Below are positions 7,312 through 14,131 of a stretch of 20,552 bases of DNA, one piece after another (position 1 is the stretch's first letter; each line of letters begins with the position of its first letter). The notes under the pieces were generated by a model. The model searched no databases. It was given only the letters and a program-made list of their open reading frames with translations, and was not told where the DNA came from. Source of the stretch: M3007 sp038203695 (GTDB lineage Bacteria > Bacteroidota > Bacteroidia > Chitinophagales > Saprospiraceae); assembly GCA_038203695.1 (NCBI GenBank), contig JBBRDQ010000077.1, positions 1 to 20,552 of the forward strand, in the 5' to 3' direction. The position numbers and the translations under genes were made by a program.

Positions 7312-8631
7312 TTAAGGCTGCTTTGGTTTAGGCAACCAATAGAGCACTACACGCGCATTTTTGGTAAAGTATTTATTGGCAGCGGCGCGGATGTCCTCCC
7401 GGGTCACTTTGCGGTAGCGCTCCAGTTCAGTATTAATCAGGTTAGCGTCGCCGTAGTACATTTCATAATTGGCGAGGCTTTCGGCAATTCCGGCCACGGT
7501 ATTATTGGCGCTGACGAAGTCGTTTTCGAGCTGATTTTGCAGTTTCTGGAATTCCATCTCTGAAATCAGGGTGGTTTGCACCTCCGCAATAACTGCGTCC
7601 ATAGATTTCTCAAGATCGGCCGGGTTTACGCCGACATTCGCGATCGCATAAACGATGTTTGCACCGGCGTCTTCCAGTTCAAACGGGAATGAACCGGCCG
7701 CTACGGCTTTTTGCTGTTCATCCACGATTTGTTTTTGCATCCGGCTGCTCTCGCCCTGGCTCAGCAACTGGCCGAGCATTTTTACCGCATAAAAATCCTT
7801 CGTACCCTGTGCCGGAATGTGATAACTATAGACGATGGCGGGCAGCTGCACATTATCGTAAACGGTATCGCGCTGTACGCGGGTCATAGCCGGCTCTGCA
7901 GGAAATTTACGATCGATCGTCACCGTTCCTTTGGGAATATCCTTGAAATAAAGGTCGATTAATTGTTTGGTCTGCGCAATGTCGATATCGCCGGCAATCG
8001 ATAAAATCGCGTTGTCGGGACGGTAGAATTTGTGGTAAAAATTGACATAATCCTGTTCTTCTGCTGCATCCAGGTGGGCCATCGAACCGATTACCGGGTG
8101 ATGGTATGGGTGTACTTTAAAGGTCCGAAACATCGTCTCTTCGATCAAACGGCCATACGGCTGGTTGTCGGTACGCTGACGGCGCTCTTCCTTAACCACC
8201 TGGCGTTGGGTTTCTACGCCGATCTTTTCCACTTTGGCGTGCAGCATACGCTCACTTTCGAGCCAGAGGCCGAGGGCGAGCTGATTGCTGGGCAATGCTT
8301 CATAGTAATAGGTGCGGTCGTAGGTGGTATTGGCATTGTTGTAACCGCCGGCGTTGTTGATGTAATCGTCAAATTCGCCGCGTTTGATGTTGTCCGAACC
8401 CTCGAAAAGCAGGTGCTCGAAAAAGTGCGCGAAACCGGTCCGTTCCGGCGCTTCATTTTTAGAACCGACGTGGTACATCACTGAGACAGCAACAATCGGC
8501 GTGGTGTGATCTTCGTGCAGAATCACTTTCAGCCCGTTGGGCAAATCGTATTCTACGAATTGAATATTTTGGCCGCTGACTGTACCAGTAAGCGCAACAA
8601 AAAGGACTGCGAGCAACAAAATTCTCTGCAT
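7312..8631 (-). CDS. Catalytic M16-family zinc peptidase, exported
   Basis: 439 residues. Residues 1-20 are a signal peptide (ending TVSG, then Gln21). The zinc-binding motif HFFEH is intact at 69-73 and the distal Glu ligand fits VVKEERRQR at 145-153 (Glu148/149). Other family marks are PNGLKVILHEDH near 31 and GGYNNANTTYDRTYYY near 95. The length fits a two-lobed half of an M16B peptidase. It is the first gene of a two-gene unit whose second member has lost HxxEH, so together they probably make a heterodimer in the periplasm or on the inner face of the outer membrane. Start at the ATG directly before the signal peptide. Upstream a GACCTTTG element is one mismatch from a -7 box, too weak to call as a promoter. 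Confidence 0.95.
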   Translation of the reverse strand: MQRILLLAVLFVALTGTVSGQNIQFVEYDLPNGLKVILHEDHTTPIVAVSVMYHVGSKNEAPERTGFAHFFEHLLFEGSDNIKRGEFDDYINNAGGYNNANTTYDRTYYYEALPSNQLALGLWLESERMLHAKVEKIGVETQRQVVKEERRQRTDNQPYGRLIEETMFRTFKVHPYHHPVIGSMAHLDAAEEQDYVNFYHKFYRPDNAILSIAGDIDIAQTKQLIDLYFKDIPKGTVTIDRKFPAEPAMTRVQRDTVYDNVQLPAIVYSYHIPAQGTKDFYAVKMLGQLLSQGESSRMQKQIVDEQQKAVAAGSFPFELEDAGANIVYAIANVGVNPADLEKSMDAVIAEVQTTLISEMEFQKLQNQLENDFVSANNTVAGIAESLANYEMYYGDANLINTELERYRKVTREDIRAAANKYFTKNARVVLYWLPKPKQP

Positions 8632-8889
8632 AACCTGTTTTTTATGGTGAAAAGTTAATGGTCTGATCTATTTTACGGTACGACACAAGACAGATCGAAA
8701 AAGCGGCGCAAAGGTCTAAAAAATGCCGCATTCTACCAGCGATTTTTCGATGAATCTACTGGTATGCTCCGATAGATGACCATCGCAAAATACGTGAAGG
8801 AGGACGCGATGAACACGTTCTCCTTCACAACAGATTGAATTATAACAAATTGACGGCTTACCCAAATGGAAACGGGCACTGCACAACTT
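8632..8889. other. Intergenic region between the M16 operon and the DinB-tail gene
   Basis: 258 bp without a convincing gene. It should hold the M16 operon promoter (minus strand), though only a one-mismatch -7 box (GACCTTTG) is seen, and it contains the terminator of the DinB-tail gene at 8794-8828. Confidence 0.5.
8794..8828 (-). terminator. Terminator of the DinB-tail gene
   Basis: GTGAAGGAG (8794-8802) pairs perfectly with CTCCTTCAC (8820-8828); four inner pairs including one G-U extend the stem to 13, with a 9-base loop. On the minus strand it is followed by GTATTTTG, a weak U-run. It lies about 60 bp after the stop at 8890. Confidence 0.6.
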
Positions 8890-10695
8890 TTAATTTACGT
8901 CTTTCTTTTTACCGCGTGCTGCCCGGATTTTTTCCATGTGTTCCGGGCTCATCCCGCGTTTCTTCGGCGTACCATCCGCATTTAAAACGGGTTCTTTTTT
9001 AGGCTTGGGAGCCGGTAAGGTGCCGGCGCTGATCGCCTCGGCGCGTTTAGCCATCCGCGCCGCCCGGATTTTCTCCATGTGCTCTGGGCTCATGCCGCGT
9101 TTCTTCGGCGTTTCATCCGCGTTGACGACTGGCGTTTTCGGGGCTTTTTCCACTTTTACTTTCGGCGCTGCAACCGGCTTGGTGACCATCGGTGCAAGAC
9201 CAGCGGCGGCGCGTTTAGCCACCCGCGCTGCCCGGATTTTGGCCATGTGCTCTGGGCTCATGCCACGTTTTTTCGGCGTTTCATCGGCGTTGACGGCCAG
9301 CGCTTTCGGGGCTTTTGCGGCCTTTACTTTCGGCGTTGTTACCGGCTTGGTGACCATCGGTGCAAGACCAGCGGCGGCGCGTTTAGCCATCCGTGCTTCC
9401 CGGATTTTGGCCATGTGCTCTGGGCTCATGCCACGTTTTTTCGGCGTACCATCCGCGTTGACGACTGGCGTTTTCGGGGCTTTTGGCGCTTTCGGTGCTT
9501 TTGCGGCTTTTACTTTCGGCGTTGTTGCCGGCTTGGTGACCATCGGTGCAAGACCAGCGGCGGCGCGTTTAGCCATCCGTGCTTCCCGGATTTTGGCCAT
9601 GTGCTCTGGGCTCATGCCGCGTTTCTTTGGCGTACCATCGGCATTCAATGCCGGTGCCTTGGGCGCTTGGGGCGCTTTATCAGGATTCGGTTTCGGACCG
9701 CGCTTTTTCGGGCCTTCTGCTGCTTTGGCAGCGGCCTGGGCGGCATTGTCAGCGGCGATTTGCTCCGGCGTACGGCGGATGCGTTTTGGAGTGGCCGCTA
9801 CGGCGGCGGCAGGGGCCTTGGCTTTCGGACCGCGCTTTTTCGGACCTTCCGCCGCTTTGGCGGCGGCCTGGACGGCATTGTCGGCGGCGATTTGCTCCGG
9901 CGTGCGGCGGATGCGTTTTGGAGTGTCCGCTACGGCGGCGGCAGGTGCTTTGGCTTTCGGACCGCGCTTTTTCGGACCTTCCGCCGCTTTGGCAGCGGCC
10001 TGGACGGCATTGTCAGCGGCGATTTGCTCCGGCGTGCGGCGTGCGCGTTTCGGGGCGGCAGATACGGCAGGTGCCTTGACTTTGACCTTAGGTCCGCGCT
10101 TTTTCGGTTCGTTTTCGGCCTGAAGTTGTTTCTTCTTCGGTTTTACCACTTCCTCGTCCATCACTCTGCCTTCTGCCACAATACTAATGTGGGCAAGGTG
10201 ATGTTCGCTGTGCCAGCTGTACAGCGCGATGGCTTCCTGCATCCCGATCACCCGTTTCGATCCCGGATGATAATAGGTACTTTTCAGGTCGTCGGCAGAA
10301 AGTGCCTCCAGAAAAATCGTCCAGCGCTGGTGTAAGGCAGCGAGTAATTTCAAAGAGACCTTTACGGAAGCGTGTTTGGCATCTTCCAGTTCCGCCCAGC
10401 TTTGTTCGTCGTATGGTTTAATGGTCGGGTTATCCTCCGTTACGGCAAATTTGAAACGGATATATGCATTGATATGGCTATCGGCCATGTGGTGTACGAC
10501 TTGTCTTACGGTCCAGCCACCGCGTCGGTAAGGCATATCCAGTGATTCCCCGCGCATCTTTTTCAGGACTTTTTTCAGTCTTTTGGGAAAGGTGGAAAGG
10601 GTTTTTATATGTTTTCGGGTTTCATCAAGGGAGTACTTTTTGCCATACTCGAAATTTCCGATCGGGTAACGGCTACTGCTGTTTTGTTCTTTCAT
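8890..10695 (-). CDS. YfiT/DinB-family putative thiol transferase with a long Lys/Ala/Pro-rich repeat tail
   Basis: 601 residues in two unlike halves. Residues about 8-178 match the YfiT branch of the DinB superfamily (bacillithiol S-transferase-like four-helix bundle): YPIGNFEYGKKYS at 10-22, GGWTVRQVVHHMADSHINAY at 59-78, and ALYSWHSEHHLAHI at 157-170. The likely metal ligands are His69, His165 and His169. B. subtilis YfiT is about 170 residues, so the rest is extra. Residues 198-335 hold three 44-residue units (KKRGPK...RRTPEQIAADNA...KAAEG) plus a fourth KKRGPK. Residues 351-601 hold five units beginning NAD(G/E)TPKKRGMSPEHM. The tail is strongly basic, and KKRGPK resembles AT-hook or histone-H1-tail sequence, so nucleic-acid binding is plausible but inferred. 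The gene lies 80 bp downstream of the AlkA-type gene on the same strand. Substrate unknown; bacillithiol use by this organism is not shown. Confidence 0.88.
   Translation of the reverse strand: MKEQNSSSRYPIGNFEYGKKYSLDETRKHIKTLSTFPKRLKKVLKKMRGESLDMPYRRGGWTVRQVVHHMADSHINAYIRFKFAVTEDNPTIKPYDEQSWAELEDAKHASVKVSLKLLAALHQRWTIFLEALSADDLKSTYYHPGSKRVIGMQEAIALYSWHSEHHLAHISIVAEGRVMDEEVVKPKKKQLQAENEPKKRGPKVKVKAPAVSAAPKRARRTPEQIAADNAVQAAAKAAEGPKKRGPKAKAPAAAVADTPKRIRRTPEQIAADNAVQAAAKAAEGPKKRGPKAKAPAAAVAATPKRIRRTPEQIAADNAAQAAAKAAEGPKKRGPKPNPDKAPQAPKAPALNADGTPKKRGMSPEHMAKIREARMAKRAAAGLAPMVTKPATTPKVKAAKAPKAPKAPKTPVVNADGTPKKRGMSPEHMAKIREARMAKRAAAGLAPMVTKPVTTPKVKAAKAPKALAVNADETPKKRGMSPEHMAKIRAARVAKRAAAGLAPMVTKPVAAPKVKVEKAPKTPVVNADETPKKRGMSPEHMEKIRAARMAKRAEAISAGTLPAPKPKKEPVLNADGTPKKRGMSPEHMEKIRAARGKKKDVN
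8893..9645 (-). repeat. Five-copy repeat coding KKRGMSPEHM units
   Basis: Codes residues 351-601. Unit starts (NAD(G/E)TPKKRG) fall at residues 351, 413, 469, 526 and 572, steps of 62, 56, 57 and 46; the variation comes mostly from the number of Lys-Ala-Pro triplets and from shortening of the last units. The core KKRGMSPEHM(A/E)KIR(E/A)AR is nearly invariant while the linkers drift. DNA similarity between copies is high. Confidence 0.9.
9709..10104 (-). repeat. Three 132-bp tandem repeats coding KKRGPK/RRTPEQIAADNA units
   Basis: Codes residues 198-329. KKRGPK begins at residues 198, 242, 286 and 330, an exact 44-residue (132-bp) step. Units two and three are nearly identical and the first differs mainly in its early linker. 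Confidence 0.9.
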
Positions 10696-10775
10696 TAGTT
10701 GTTATTTATTAATAAAATGGTTGTGGCAAAATGTGGTGGTGGAATGTGGGGACATATAATACGCTGGATGCGAAA

Positions 10776-11408
10776 TCAACCAGGTAAACTATCAAGTACG
10801 ATCTTATTATCTTTCCAGCGCCACAGATAACGGCAGGCGATGGTGCGCCACGGTTGCCAGGGCTCGGCGTGTTCCAACATTTTTATTTTCAGCGCTTTGG
10901 TGGTCGGAGCGTCAATTTTAAAGAGGCGTTGCATGCCTTGCTGGATGCCTAAATCATCTACCGGAAAAATATCCGGACGGCCTAGCGAGAACATGAGCAG
11001 CATCTGTGTAGTCCATTTTCCCACGCCTTTAATCTGGGTCAGAAAACCGATAATTTCTTCATCGGTCATGGCACCCCAATTATGATTTTCCAGATCGTTT
11101 TGCTGGGCGAAGGTGGCGACGTTTTGCAGATAGCCGGCTTTTTGGAAAGATAAGCCAACCGCTCTGAGTTGTTCGGCGGGGACTTGATGCACTAATTCAG
11201 GATGCGGATAATGGTCGGGAAACAAGGCACAGAAACGATTAAAAATAGTCGTTGCCGCTTTTACACTCAACTGTTGTGAAACTATAGAATCCAGCAAGTC
11301 ATAATAAATTTTACCGGATGGTGCAAAGTCAGGCACATGGGTATTGGCTATTACATGCCCAATTTGGGGCTCTTGCTGTAAGTGCTTGATTGCCAGTTCT
11401 ATATTCAT
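10776..11408 (-). CDS. AlkA-type DNA-3-methyladenine glycosylase (HhH-GPD family)
   Basis: 210 residues, the short single-domain form of the AlkA/MAG family. Family marks in order: IVSQQLSVKAATTIFNRF at 42-59, LRAVGLSFQKAGYL at 81-94, the helix-hairpin-helix IKGVGKWTTQM at 126-136, and FPVDDLGIQ at 148-156 with the catalytic Asp most likely Asp152. Such enzymes excise alkylated purines such as 3-methyladenine, starting base-excision repair in the cytoplasm. The larger N-terminal domain of E. coli AlkA is absent, as is common in this subfamily. The DinB-tail gene follows 80 bp downstream on the same strand, so cotranscription is possible. A -7-like TACATTTG ends 5 bases before the ATG, which would give a nearly leaderless mRNA. 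Confidence 0.93.
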   Translation of the reverse strand: MNIELAIKHLQQEPQIGHVIANTHVPDFAPSGKIYYDLLDSIVSQQLSVKAATTIFNRFCALFPDHYPHPELVHQVPAEQLRAVGLSFQKAGYLQNVATFAQQNDLENHNWGAMTDEEIIGFLTQIKGVGKWTTQMLLMFSLGRPDIFPVDDLGIQQGMQRLFKIDAPTTKALKIKMLEHAEPWQPWRTIACRYLWRWKDNKIVLDSLPG

Positions 11409-11412
11409 TGTG

Positions 11413-11420
11413 CAAATGTA
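11413..11420 (-). promoter_or_regulatory. Possible -7 box of the AlkA-type gene
   Basis: Minus-strand TACATTTG matches TAnnTTTG, but no TTG is found at the proper upstream distance. If real, transcription would begin about at the ATG (11408). Confidence 0.3.
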
Positions 11421-11957
11421 AATGGATTATTGGAATAAATTGTGTATTAAAACTTTGAACAAAATTTAAAAATTATCAATCCGTTGCTATTTCAGTCCTA
11501 AAGATACAATACAACATTAAAAAATGTCATCGTTTAAGCCCATCGAAAAAACTATAACGTATTGAAAGTCAATATTTTATTAATTAAATGTAACACTTGC
11601 GTAGCAGGTCTTCGGCATTTGCTAATTTACTGTATTTCAATAGAAGCAGGCTAAAAAAATTACGATTACTACTTTGATCACCCTTAAAAATTCTATAAAA
11701 ATTGCAGCAATTTCTACAACGGTCACCTATTTAGCATTTGTTAAAGATAGATAAATCACCCAGCCCCGACGTATATACGCATAAAAGGCAAACGTAGATT
11801 GTAGTTTTATCCTACACGTGGATATTGTATTTTACAGTAGCAAAACCCTTTACCCGCAATCTGCGAAACTGATGCTGCTCCATATTATGAGCGGAGCGTT
11901 ATTTGACCCCGCCGTACTTGTTTTGGCGGGCGTCAAACGGGTCCCAAAAAAAGTTGG

Positions 11958-11989
11958 TTTGAATTTTCTGTAGAAAAGAAATAATATTG
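11958..11989 (+). promoter_or_regulatory. Promoter of the ligase/CBS gene
   Basis: TTTG at 11958-11961, 20 bases, TAATATTG at 11982-11989: right spacing, one mismatch in the -7 box. The predicted leader is about 35-40 bases to the ATG at 12034. Confidence 0.5.
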
Positions 11990-12033
11990 CCCGCCGGATT
12001 CTTCACACTAAACCATTCAGGCAGTAAGGAAAT

Positions 12034-13959
12034 ATGGGATTTCAAAAAGTAAACACAGTAGAAAGTAAGTCGGAGATGCTGCATTTTGTGCGCAGTTTGC
12101 TCGATGATGTGCAGGCGTTTGAGTATATGCTCAACCATGACTGGTTTGAAAGTGACATTACGCGTATCGGTGCGGAACAGGAAATGTGCCTTGTAGACAA
12201 TAAGACGCTCAAACCTGCCACCATCAATATGCAGGTACTGGAACATTTGCAGGATATGCCCTGGTGCGTCACGGAACTGGCAAAATTCAACCTCGAAACC
12301 AATCTGAGTCCGCGTGAATTCGTGGGAGATTGTCTGAGTCAGTTGGAAGCGGAAAACGTCCATTATCTGGACATCATTCAGCAAGTGCTGAATAAATTTG
12401 ACGCCAGCATTGTGCTGACCGGGATCTTGCCTACGCTGCGCAAGCATGACCTGGAGATGCACAACCTCACACCGAAGGATCGTTATTTCGCGTTGATGGC
12501 CGCCATTCAGAAACACCTGCTCGGCACTTCTTTCGAGCTGCGGGTAGAAGGCGTGGATGAATTGCTGGTCAAACACGACTCGCCGTTGCTGGAGGCGTGC
12601 AACACCAGTTTTCAGGTGCATCTGCAGGTAGCGCCCAAAGAGTTTGTCAAAATGTACAATATCGCCCAGGTATTGGCCGCGCCAATGATCTCCATTTCGG
12701 CGAATTCGCCGCTGGTTTTTGGCCGGCGGTTGTGGCATGAGACACGGATTGCCCTGTTCCAGCAAAGCCTTGACACGCGCACTACGCACGACCACATGCG
12801 CGAGCGCCTGCCGCGGGTCAACTTCGGAAGTGGCTGGCTGAAAGGCGATATCACGCAGATTTACAAGGAAGACATCAGCCGTTTCCGGGTACTTTTGGCC
12901 GGTGCCATTGAAGAGGACTCCCTGGAAATGATCCGCAATGGTCAGGTGCCCAAACTGCGCGCCCTGCAAATCCATAATTCCACGGTGTACCGCTGGAATC
13001 GTCCGTGTTACGGCATTTCACCCAATGGCAAACCACACCTGCGGATCGAGAACCGCGTGATGCCCGCCGGCCCCACCCCGGTCGATGCCACTGCCAACGC
13101 GGCATTCTGGCTGGGTGCCATGATCGGCATGAGCCTGCACCACGACGATATCACCAAACAAATGGATTTTGTCGATGCGCGCGATAACTTTTTGAAATCG
13201 GCCAAATTTGGTATCGATACCACTTTCACTTGGTTCAAAGATCGGAAGGTGCCAGTTACAGAGTTGATTATCAACGAATTACTGCCGTTGGCCCGCGAGG
13301 GTCTCAAACACCGTAAAGTAAAGACCGCCGATATCAACAAATACATGGATATCATCGAAGCCCGCGCCCGCGAACACAAAACCGGTGCCCGCTGGGCGCT
13401 GCGCACCTTTACGGCGCTCAAAAAAGAATTCACCAATGACGAAGCCGTCACTGCGCTTACCGCTGCCATGCTGAAAAATCAAAAAGAAAATAAACCCGTA
13501 CACACCTGGGAGGAAGGTACCATCGCCGATCTGGTCAACTGGCAGCCGTCTAAAATCAAGGTCGAAGAGTTCATGTCGACCGACCTGTTTACCGTACAAA
13601 AAGAAGACCTGATCGAGATTGTCGCTGAAATTATGGACTGGCGCCGCATCCGCTATATGCCGGTGGAAAATCCGAAAGGCGAACTGGTCGGACTGGTTTC
13701 TTCCCGCCTGTTACTGCGTCATTTTGCCCGCCGCCACCAGATCAACGAAGAAGTGGCCGCTACGATGGTCAAGGATATTATGATTGAAAAACCCATCACC
13801 GTATCGCCGGAAACCAGCATTATGGAAGCCATGGAAAAAATGCGGACGCAGAAAATTGGCTGTCTGCCGGTGGTACAAGGCAAGGAATTGGTCGGAATTA
13901 TCACGGAAATGGACTTTCTGCGCATTACGAACCGGCTGATGGAGCGATTGGAGAAATAA
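12034..13959 (+). CDS. Glutamate-cysteine-ligase-like (GCS2) protein fused to two CBS domains
   Basis: 641 residues. Residues about 40-420 resemble the GCS2 carboxylate-amine ligase family: GAEQEMCLV at 46-54 (the family's GxExE-type substrate/metal motif), FNLETNLSP at 85-93, then SFQVHLQV and ANSPLVFGRRLWHETRI in the core. This family makes gamma-glutamylcysteine or related amide bonds with ATP. The C-terminus has two CBS domains: one from about 514 (MSTDLFTVQKEDLIE...YMPVENPKGELVGLVSS) and one from about 578 (VKDIMIEKPITVSPETS...LPVVQGKELVGIITEMDF). CBS pairs usually bind adenine nucleotides, suggesting control by energy charge. No signal peptide; probably cytoplasmic. AAGGA ends 7 bases before the ATG, supporting this start. 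The exact substrate is not provable from sequence, so no symbol is given. Confidence 0.85.
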   Translation: MGFQKVNTVESKSEMLHFVRSLLDDVQAFEYMLNHDWFESDITRIGAEQEMCLVDNKTLKPATINMQVLEHLQDMPWCVTELAKFNLETNLSPREFVGDCLSQLEAENVHYLDIIQQVLNKFDASIVLTGILPTLRKHDLEMHNLTPKDRYFALMAAIQKHLLGTSFELRVEGVDELLVKHDSPLLEACNTSFQVHLQVAPKEFVKMYNIAQVLAAPMISISANSPLVFGRRLWHETRIALFQQSLDTRTTHDHMRERLPRVNFGSGWLKGDITQIYKEDISRFRVLLAGAIEEDSLEMIRNGQVPKLRALQIHNSTVYRWNRPCYGISPNGKPHLRIENRVMPAGPTPVDATANAAFWLGAMIGMSLHHDDITKQMDFVDARDNFLKSAKFGIDTTFTWFKDRKVPVTELIINELLPLAREGLKHRKVKTADINKYMDIIEARAREHKTGARWALRTFTALKKEFTNDEAVTALTAAMLKNQKENKPVHTWEEGTIADLVNWQPSKIKVEEFMSTDLFTVQKEDLIEIVAEIMDWRRIRYMPVENPKGELVGLVSSRLLLRHFARRHQINEEVAATMVKDIMIEKPITVSPETSIMEAMEKMRTQKIGCLPVVQGKELVGIITEMDFLRITNRLMERLEK

Positions 13960-14053
13960 ACTCAGTATGGCATTACGGCTTACTTTACAGGTAGTTAAAT
14001 GCATATTTTTAATTTTTAACAAAACATTGTTACAAATTAAGTCAACAAAACAG

Positions 14054-14061
14054 TATCCTTG
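14054..14061 (+). promoter_or_regulatory. Possible -7 box of the susC-like gene
   Basis: TATCCTTG is one mismatch from TAnnTTTG. The nearest upstream TTG (14027-14029) is 24 bases away, longer than usual. If used, transcription would start within the hairpin at 14063-14092. Confidence 0.3.
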
Positions 14062-14062
14062 C

Positions 14063-14095
14063 AATGCCATTCAGCTTCGGCTGAATGGCATTTTT
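14063..14095 (+). terminator. Strong intrinsic terminator after the ligase/CBS gene
   Basis: A perfect 13-bp stem (AATGCCATTCAGC at 14063-14075 with its complement at 14080-14092), a TTCG tetraloop and a following T-run. It ends 36 bases before the susC-like ATG, so it isolates the SusC/SusD pair from the upstream gene. Confidence 0.88.
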
Positions 14096-14131
14096 AATCA
14101 ATATTTTTAAACCCATTTCAATTTTTTCTGT

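Larger units (their letters stand above)
11409..12033. other. 625-bp AT-rich divergent intergenic region
   Basis: It separates the minus-strand AlkA-type gene from the plus-strand ligase/CBS gene. Most of it (11409-11880) is AT-rich with no credible coding sequence. It holds a -7-like box for the AlkA-type gene, a 10-bp palindrome CGTATATACG at 11770-11779, a GC-rich hairpin at 11908-11930 (CCCGCC, 11-base loop, GGCGGG), and a likely promoter at 11958-11989. A 33-codon plus-strand frame (11872-11973) is present but unsupported. I recognise no RNA gene here. Confidence 0.6.

Noticed and set aside
8936..10335. Two long overlapping plus-strand open frames (395 and 418 codons) opposite the DinB-tail gene
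   Set aside because: Both mirror the repeat units of the minus-strand gene; the proteins are low-complexity and match no family. The GC-rich repeats simply lack stops on the other strand.
11409..11880. Hidden RNA gene in the AT-rich intergenic region
   Set aside because: Looked for tRNA, 6S-like, tmRNA and riboswitch features on both strands; no convincing conserved motif or long stem was found.
11899..12975. Minus-strand frame of 358 codons opposite the ligase/CBS gene
   Set aside because: It is antisense to a gene with clear GCS2 motifs and shows no recognisable domain.
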